Source: Kiritimatiellia bacterium (lineage in GTDB: Bacteria > Verrucomicrobiota > Kiritimatiellia > RFP12 > UBA1067). Taken from it: a stretch of 8,102 nucleotides of DNA. The notes below the pieces were generated by a model that was not told the DNA's origin, ran no database searches, and worked only from the letters and a program-made list of their open reading frames with translations. The stretch covers positions 1 to 8,102 of the forward strand of contig JAQWAM010000043.1 in the NCBI GenBank assembly GCA_028707675.1, read 5' to 3'. The position numbers and the translations under genes were made by a program. Positions 4,720 to 8,102 of this stretch are shown here, one piece after another; positions within the stretch are counted from its first letter, which is position 1; every line of letters begins with the position of its first letter.

Positions 4720-6345
4720 TCACCTTTCCAAGAACCTCCCTTTGCGTTCTCCCGTGAACTTGCCGTTGTCAAACGACAACGCGCCGTTGACGACCACCTG
4801 CCGCACGCCTTTGCAAAAGCTGTGCGGCGCGGCGTAGCTGGCGGTGTCCTCGAATTCCGTTTCCGAAAAGACAACGATATCCGCAAAGGCCCCGGGGCGC
4901 AGCTCCCCGCGGTCGCGGATGCAGAACGCGGCGGCGGGCAGCGAGGTCATGCGGCGCACGGCTTCTTCAAGCCCGCAGACGCGCTCGAAACCCTTTTCGC
5001 GGCCGGTCATCAGCCGCAAGAAACGCGGCATCGAGCCGTAGGCGCGCGGATGCGGGTGATCCCGCCGCAGCGGGCCCCACGGCGCGCGCAAGGAGGCGTC
5101 GCTGCAGGGCATCACCCAAGGCTGTCCGTAAATGAGCCGAAGGTTCTCGGCGCACATCCCGGAAAAGAAGGCGCCGGTGCGCGTCCCGTCAGCCTCGATG
5201 AAGCGGCATACCGTCTGCCCGGCCGAGAGCCCCAGCGCCGCGGCGGCATCGGACACGGTGCGACCGCCGAAAGCGCGCGTCTCTTCGCTCCAGCCGCCGC
5301 CGATCATCACGGACGCCCAGTCACGTCCGCACGCGTCAAGTTCTGTCTCGATGCGTGCGCGAGCCGCGGGGTCGGCCAGATTCGCCATGACCGCGTCGCG
5401 GCCGCCGGCCGCCGCCCACTCGGGCAGCACGATGTCGAGATCGGTGCCGGACGCCAGATAGGGATAACGGTCAGAATGAATCCGCGCCCCTTCCCGCCGG
5501 GCTTGCCCGATCATTTCCAGCAGCCGCCCGATCTTGTGCCAGTTCGCCGGTCCGGATGTTTTCAGGTGCGAAATCTGGGCGCGTATGCCGGTGGCGCGGA
5601 CAAGGCCCAGGACTTCCTCCACGGATTCCAGCAGGCGGTCGCCCTCGCTGCGCATGTGGGTGGCGTACATGGCGCCGCGGGCGGCGGCGGTTCTGGCCAG
5701 AGACAAGATCTCGGGTGGATCGGCATATTTGCCGGGATGATAGAGCAATCCGGTGGAGAGGCCCCAGCCGCCTTCGTCCAGCGCCTGTTCGAGCCGACGG
5801 CACATCTCGCGCAGATCATCGGGCGAGGCCGCGCGCGGACCGTAGCCCATGACACCCGCGCGCAGGGTGTTGTGGCCGATGAACTGCAAAGTGTTGACGG
5901 CGGGGCGCACCGCTTCGAAAAGCTCGCGGTAGCTAGCCACGGTGTTCCAGGTCGGGCCGGGCGCCGCGCTCCTACTCACACCTCGTGAGGTGTGAGTGAC
6001 CTGCGGATAGGTCTGCGAAGCCCAGTCGGAGGAGAGGCGGGCTTGTCCCAGACGCGGCGCGGCCGAGCCGCCGCACTGGCCGTTGATCTCGGCGGTGATC
6101 CCCTGCGTCAGCTTGCTCGGCGCGTCGGGCTCCAGCAGCAGGTAGGCGTCGGAGTGCGCGTGCGCGTCGATGAAGCCCGGCGACACAACGCAGCCAGCGG
6201 CGCCGATCACCCGCGCGGCTTGCGCGCCAGCCAGATCGCCGACCGCCGCGATGCGGTCGCCCTCCACGGCGATATCGGCGTCAAACGCCGCCGCGCCGGT
6301 GCCGTCCACGACGCTGCCGCCGCGTATGATAAGGTCAAAGCTCAT
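4720..6345 (-). CDS. N-acyl-D-amino-acid deacylase family amidohydrolase
   Basis: This 541-aa protein belongs to the amidohydrolase superfamily, D-aminoacylase branch, which hydrolyses N-acyl-D-amino acids to D-amino acids and a carboxylate. Landmarks are the N-terminal beta segment (MSFDLIIRGGSVVDGTG), His62 and His64 in GFIDAHAHSD, Cys91 in NGQCGGSAAP (a metal-ligand Cys in characterised D-aminoacylases), His230 in YATHMRSEGD, His260 in ISHLKTSG, Asp416 in MPCSDASL, and a C-terminal barrel-closing GELRPGAFADIVVF. All expected metal and catalytic residues are present. Residues 117-124 (THTSRGVS) are encoded by a 24-bp near-palindrome not expected in the family. No signal peptide is visible, so it is likely cytoplasmic. 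The ATG at 6345 has no clear Shine-Dalgarno, but the N-terminal motif fixes it closely. Substrate specificity is uncertain, since related enzymes include dihydropyrimidinase-like and dipeptidase-like members. Confidence 0.9.
   Translation of the reverse strand: MSFDLIIRGGSVVDGTGAAAFDADIAVEGDRIAAVGDLAGAQAARVIGAAGCVVSPGFIDAHAHSDAYLLLEPDAPSKLTQGITAEINGQCGGSAAPRLGQARLSSDWASQTYPQVTHTSRGVSRSAAPGPTWNTVASYRELFEAVRPAVNTLQFIGHNTLRAGVMGYGPRAASPDDLREMCRRLEQALDEGGWGLSTGLLYHPGKYADPPEILSLARTAAARGAMYATHMRSEGDRLLESVEEVLGLVRATGIRAQISHLKTSGPANWHKIGRLLEMIGQARREGARIHSDRYPYLASGTDLDIVLPEWAAAGGRDAVMANLADPAARARIETELDACGRDWASVMIGGGWSEETRAFGGRTVSDAAAALGLSAGQTVCRFIEADGTRTGAFFSGMCAENLRLIYGQPWVMPCSDASLRAPWGPLRRDHPHPRAYGSMPRFLRLMTGREKGFERVCGLEEAVRRMTSLPAAAFCIRDRGELRPGAFADIVVFSETEFEDTASYAAPHSFCKGVRQVVVNGALSFDNGKFTGERKGRFLER
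5974..5997. repeat. 24-bp near-perfect palindrome inside the deacylase gene
   Basis: Arms ACTCACACCTC and GAGGTGTGAGT (11 bp each) are fully complementary around a 2-base centre GT. The length is a multiple of three, so the deacylase frame is kept, and it encodes the polar patch THTSRGVS. It lies in a region of the protein that I expect to be a variable loop, between the NGQCGGSAAP motif and the AVNTLQFIGHNTLR segment. Confidence 0.85.
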
Positions 6346-6373
6346 TTAAGTAAAAGCCTTGTGCTCCGCAGGG

Positions 6374-6399
6374 CTGGAGGGACGCGCTTTGTCGCGTCC
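6374..6399 (+). repeat. REP-like hairpin unit A
   Basis: Head CTGGAG (6374-6379), arm GGACGCG, loop CTTTGT, arm CGCGTCC (6393-6399), a perfect 7-bp stem. It is identical to unit B 57 bp downstream, including the GCGCGG that follows. It lies in the 224-bp gap 6346-6569 between the deacylase start and the end of the next minus-strand gene. Confidence 0.78.
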
Positions 6400-6430
6400 G
6401 CGCGGCGGCAGGCGAACTTTCGGAGAGCCG

Positions 6431-6456
6431 CTGGAGGGACGCGCTTTGTCGCGTCC
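6431..6456 (+). repeat. REP-like hairpin unit B
   Basis: Head CTGGAG, arm GGACGCG (6437-6443), loop CTTTGT, arm CGCGTCC (6450-6456). It is a direct repeat of unit A over 33 bp (6374-6406 against 6431-6463). Confidence 0.78.
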
Positions 6457-6472
6457 GCGCGGCATGGCCCAC

Positions 6473-6498
6473 GGCCACGACGGAGCGTGGCCCTCCAG
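6473..6498 (-). repeat. REP-like hairpin unit C, inverted
   Basis: Minus-strand reading: head CTGGAG (complement of 6493-6498), arm GGCCACG, loop CTCCGT, arm CGTGGCC. Compared with units A and B the stem pairs differ (C-G for A-T, A-T for G-C), but pairing is preserved. It is oriented head-out relative to A and B. Confidence 0.78.
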
Positions 6499-6520
6499 CG
6501 CAGACCGCGGCGTGGTCCAC

Positions 6521-6546
6521 GGCCACGACGGAGCGTGGCCCTCCAG
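6521..6546 (-). repeat. REP-like hairpin unit D, inverted
   Basis: This is a direct copy of unit C: the 34-bp stretches 6465-6498 and 6513-6546 differ by one base (C/T at the fourth position). Head CTGGAG, arm GGCCACG, loop CTCCGT, arm CGTGGCC on the minus strand. It ends 24 bp before the stop of the gene at 6570-7115, so it could stabilise that gene's mRNA 3' end. Confidence 0.78.
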
Positions 6547-6569
6547 TCTTTATCATTCCGACTCCTTGA

Positions 6570-7115
6570 TCACGACGTTTGGACAAGCTCTGCTTGCGCG
6601 TCGCCGAGCGCGCGCGTTCCGCTCAAGAGCGCTACCACCTGCTGCTGCACCTCGCCGATCTGGTCAAGACGCAGACGCGGATCGAGCACCACGAAAGTGT
6701 CGCCGCTCTTCTTGTGCTCGTAAACGCGCAGTATGCCACCGCTCTCGTGCGGCTTGGCGTCGCGCTCCACAAGCTGCTTGCCGCGCTCAAGCATGACCGC
6801 CAGCACATACATCACGTTACGCATGGCCGGGTCTTCCAGCGCTATCAACCTGCGCAGCAGGTTTTCGGCCGTTTCCTTGCGCACCGGCTCACGTTTATCC
6901 TCCGCCGGCGCGGGCGCCTCGTATTCGCCCTCCCATACGCTGAAAGGTTCCCAGTCGCGCGGCGTGTTCTTCCAGCACTCCGGATGACAGTCCAGGCGCT
7001 CGTAGGCGTCCGCGTTCTCGCGCAAGGCAGAGACGCAGGGCTTCTTGTCCTCCAGCGGCTGCAGGCAGATGCCGCACACATGCCCTCGCGGGCGGATATT
7101 CCATTCTTGTGCCAT
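6570..7115 (-). CDS. Conserved-looking hypothetical protein with an N-terminal paired-cysteine motif
   Basis: This is a 181-aa protein of unknown function. Residues 10-50 hold C14-x2-C17 (HVCGICLQPL) and C43-x3-C47 (LDCHPECW), a layout that suggests a small zinc-ribbon-like module. A Trp-rich segment follows (WEPFSVWEGEY, 55-65), then a charged linker. Residues 80-118 are helical with a hydrophobic core (NVMYVLAVMLERGKQL), and residues 129-164 contain a distinctive ILRVYEHKKSGDTFVVLDPRL stretch followed by a helix. From memory, similar proteins with Cys pairs, a bulky aromatic patch and a RVYEH motif occur in PVC bacteria without assigned function. There are no membrane segments or signal peptide, so it is likely cytoplasmic. 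The ATG at 7115 has no Shine-Dalgarno but lies 7 nt after a good -10 box. A role in nucleic-acid or protein binding would be only a guess. Confidence 0.78.
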   Translation of the reverse strand: MAQEWNIRPRGHVCGICLQPLEDKKPCVSALRENADAYERLDCHPECWKNTPRDWEPFSVWEGEYEAPAPAEDKREPVRKETAENLLRRLIALEDPAMRNVMYVLAVMLERGKQLVERDAKPHESGGILRVYEHKKSGDTFVVLDPRLRLDQIGEVQQQVVALLSGTRALGDAQAELVQTS

Positions 7116-7122
7116 GCGTTTG

Positions 7123-7150
7123 AGTATAACACATTATCGCCAGACCGGAA
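7123..7150 (-). promoter_or_regulatory. Promoter of the paired-cysteine protein gene
   Basis: On the minus strand TATACT (7128-7123, five of six consensus bases) ends 7 nt before the ATG at 7115. A weak -35, TTCCGG (7150-7145), lies 16 bp further upstream. With transcription starting about 7 nt after the -10, the mRNA would begin at the start codon. There is no Shine-Dalgarno. Confidence 0.55.
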
Positions 7151-7177
7151 CGGGTGTGATTCAACAAAGTTGACCGG
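7151..7177. repeat. Left copy of an imperfect 27-bp inverted repeat
   Basis: It matches the reverse complement of 8031-8057 at 22 of 27 positions, sharing the blocks CGGGTG, GATTCAAC and TGACC. A shorter related motif in the opposite sense (TTGAAATCGCGCCCG) lies at 7199-7213. The two outer copies bound a segment of about 0.9 kb that contains a broken gene and a probable gene remnant. Confidence 0.6.
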
Positions 7178-7227
7178 CAGAATAAAAACGGCAACTGATT
7201 GAAATCGCGCCCGATGCGATTCTGGCC

Positions 7228-7273
7228 GTGACAGGCGTATGCCGGGTTGTGGTACAATTTGAAGCAAAGGGGA
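7228..7273 (+). promoter_or_regulatory. Promoter and ribosome binding site of the frameshifted small gene
   Basis: TACAAT at 7253-7258 is a good -10 (five of six). GTGACA at 7228-7233 is a -35 candidate, with a rather long 19-bp spacer. AAGGGGA at 7267-7273 is a clear Shine-Dalgarno 5 nt before the ATG at 7279. Intact control signals in front of a broken frame suggest that the damage is recent or a sequence error. Confidence 0.5.
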
Positions 7274-7278
7274 ATCTC

Positions 7279-7457
7279 ATGAACGCAGACCAGACCGTCC
7301 CGGAGCCGATGCAGGAAACCTATGCGTACCGGATCAATGGCAGGAGATCGAAAGCGCGATTAACCGCCTGCACCTTTTCGAGGTGGAAGCGCCGCCCCAG
7401 ATATCGCACGGTCTCTGCCCAGCGTGCTATCAGGCCATGCTGGCCGAAATAGGATAA
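7279..7457 (+). pseudogene. Small gene with a probable -1 frameshift, tail with an SHGLCPAC motif
   Basis: The ATG at 7279 has a good Shine-Dalgarno, but its frame turns into an Arg-rich, low-plausibility tail ending at 7452. The frame with codons at 7338, 7341 and so on gives the better protein: WQEIESAINRL, then ISHGLCPACYQAMLAEIG, ending at TAA 7455-7457. The SHGxCPxC ending after a WQxxE helix is the same pattern seen at the C-terminus of some response-regulator and PAS-kinase output modules. That second frame has no usable start codon upstream. Joining MNADQTVPEPMQETYAYRI to the second frame near 7335 restores a protein of about 59 aa. It could be a decayed gene, a sequencing error or, less likely, programmed frameshifting; no slippery site is visible. 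Confidence 0.5.
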
Positions 7458-7496
7458 TTAAAGGGGAAGACTGACGGCAAAAGCCGGACGCTGGAA

Positions 7497-8030
7497 TTGG
7501 CGCCCGAGTGGGCGGCGGCCAGGTTCCCGCCGCGCTTCACGGTGCGCGTGCCGCGGATCCGGCCCGATCTGCCAGCCGCGCGGGTGAAGGACAAAGCCGA
7601 CGGCATAAGCGCGCTTGCGCCGGTGAAGGTTCGCAAGCAAGCCGCTTATCTGCTCTACGCCAAAGCAGGCCAGGAGGTTGTTGTCACAGGCCGGCAGACG
7701 CAGGTCGGTAAATCGGTTTTTTGCTCAAAGCCCCAAGTGATTCGCTCTCCCGCAGGGAAAACGTTTCATAAATCCGCCTTCAGCGGCTTCAATCAGGATT
7801 TGGAGATGAAGTTCAAAGCCGATCCGGACGGCCAAGAGGTCTGGCGCAAGGACACGATCACGGTCATGGAACGTTTCACAACCGACAAGGATCAGGGTCT
7901 GAAATCGGGCTTGTGGCAGGTGTGTTTCGCGCGGCCGGGCAAAGGCGTCTTCGAGGACTTCCATGTCGACGTGCTGGGCATTCCCGGCTATCTGTTCCTG
8001 AGCCCCGACCGCTACTGGACGTTCAGGTAG
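7497..8030 (+). CDS. Probable remnant of a larger secreted beta-rich protein
   Basis: The open frame runs to TAG at 8028-8030 and starts at best with a TTG at 7497 that has no Shine-Dalgarno. The nearest AGGGGA (7462-7467) has no start codon at a normal distance, and the frame is open back to 7458. The translated sequence has two blocks of alternating strand pattern: residues 12-75 (FTVRVPRIRPDLP to AGQEVVVTGRQTQVGK) and residues 108-177 (DPDGQEVWRKDTITVMERF, then VDVLGIPGYLFLSPDRYWTF). Both resemble halves of beta-sandwich modules such as the bacterial pre-peptidase C-terminal type, and the region between them is short. There is no signal peptide although the style is that of an exported protein. 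I infer a gene missing its 5' end and middle. The stop codon abuts the right inverted repeat at 8031. Function is unknown. Confidence 0.5.
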   Translation: MAPEWAAARFPPRFTVRVPRIRPDLPAARVKDKADGISALAPVKVRKQAAYLLYAKAGQEVVVTGRQTQVGKSVFCSKPQVIRSPAGKTFHKSAFSGFNQDLEMKFKADPDGQEVWRKDTITVMERFTTDKDQGLKSGLWQVCFARPGKGVFEDFHVDVLGIPGYLFLSPDRYWTFR

Positions 8031-8057
8031 CGGGTCACTTTCGTTGAATCGCACCCG
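8031..8057. repeat. Right copy of an imperfect 27-bp inverted repeat
   Basis: The reverse complement matches 7151-7177 at 22 of 27 positions. It begins at the base directly after the TAG of the preceding frame. The final 45 bp of the window (8058-8102) show no gene or other feature. Confidence 0.6.
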
Positions 8058-8102
8058 AAGTCAAGTTACGGTTGCGGCGGACAGCGGAGAACTGATAAGC
8101 TA

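Noticed and set aside
4822..5988. Plus-strand ORF opposite the deacylase (388 codons)
   Set aside because: It is a shadow of the deacylase, which has all family motifs on the other strand.
6359..6796. ORFs through the hairpin cluster, on either strand
   Set aside because: They translate the REP-like units into repeated peptides such as EGRALSRPRG and GPRSVVAVDHA, which are by-products of the DNA repeats and not proteins.
1..8102. tRNA, rRNA, riboswitch or autonomous insertion sequence
   Set aside because: No transposase-like protein and no sequence resembling tRNA, rRNA or a known riboswitch was seen on either strand. This is by eye, so a covariance-model scan could still find a small RNA.

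Overview
The window is GC-rich, densely coded bacterial DNA. Its repeat content suggests a member of the PVC superphylum (Verrucomicrobiota, Kiritimatiellota, Lentisphaerota or Planctomycetota). The triplicated CTTCGCGT, CTTCGTG and CCATTCGTGT motifs, and the abundant GGAG-headed hairpins, are of a kind I associate with intergenic DNA of that group. This placement rests on memory and inference; there is no rRNA or marker gene here.

Layout. Positions 3-215 (+) hold the end of an unrecognised gene. It is followed after 8 bp by a large two-domain ketosynthase (224-2689, +) that joins a catalytically complete FabF-type domain to a degenerate chain-length-factor-like domain. The joint is a linker built from four kinds of short tandem repeat. 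A 146-bp convergent gap with three hairpins separates it from a minus-strand block: a secreted MsrB-MsrA fusion (3774-2836), a VapBC toxin-antitoxin pair (4671-3996), an N-acyl-D-amino-acid deacylase family amidohydrolase (6345-4720), and a conserved-looking cysteine-containing protein of unknown function (7115-6570). The gaps at 3793-3995 and 6346-6569 are packed with REP-like hairpins. The right end (7151-8057) is a segment bounded by imperfect 27-bp inverted repeats. It carries a frameshifted small gene and what looks like the remnant of a larger secreted protein.

The genes do not form one pathway. The ketosynthase and its upstream partner look like part of a fatty-acid or polyene-type operon extending to the left. 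The minus-strand genes look like independent units for oxidised-protein repair, a toxin-antitoxin pair and D-amino-acid derivative hydrolysis.

The most notable signals are four. (1) A family of eight hairpins, most with a GGAG head, a 7-bp stem and a 6-nt loop, differs in stem sequence but keeps pairing through compensatory changes, as in REP/BIME elements. (2) Intergenic-type repeats appear to have become coding sequence in the ketosynthase linker. (3) A near-perfect palindrome sits in frame inside the deacylase. (4) Three minus-strand genes have a -10 box ending 6-7 nt before the ATG and no Shine-Dalgarno, suggesting leaderless mRNAs.
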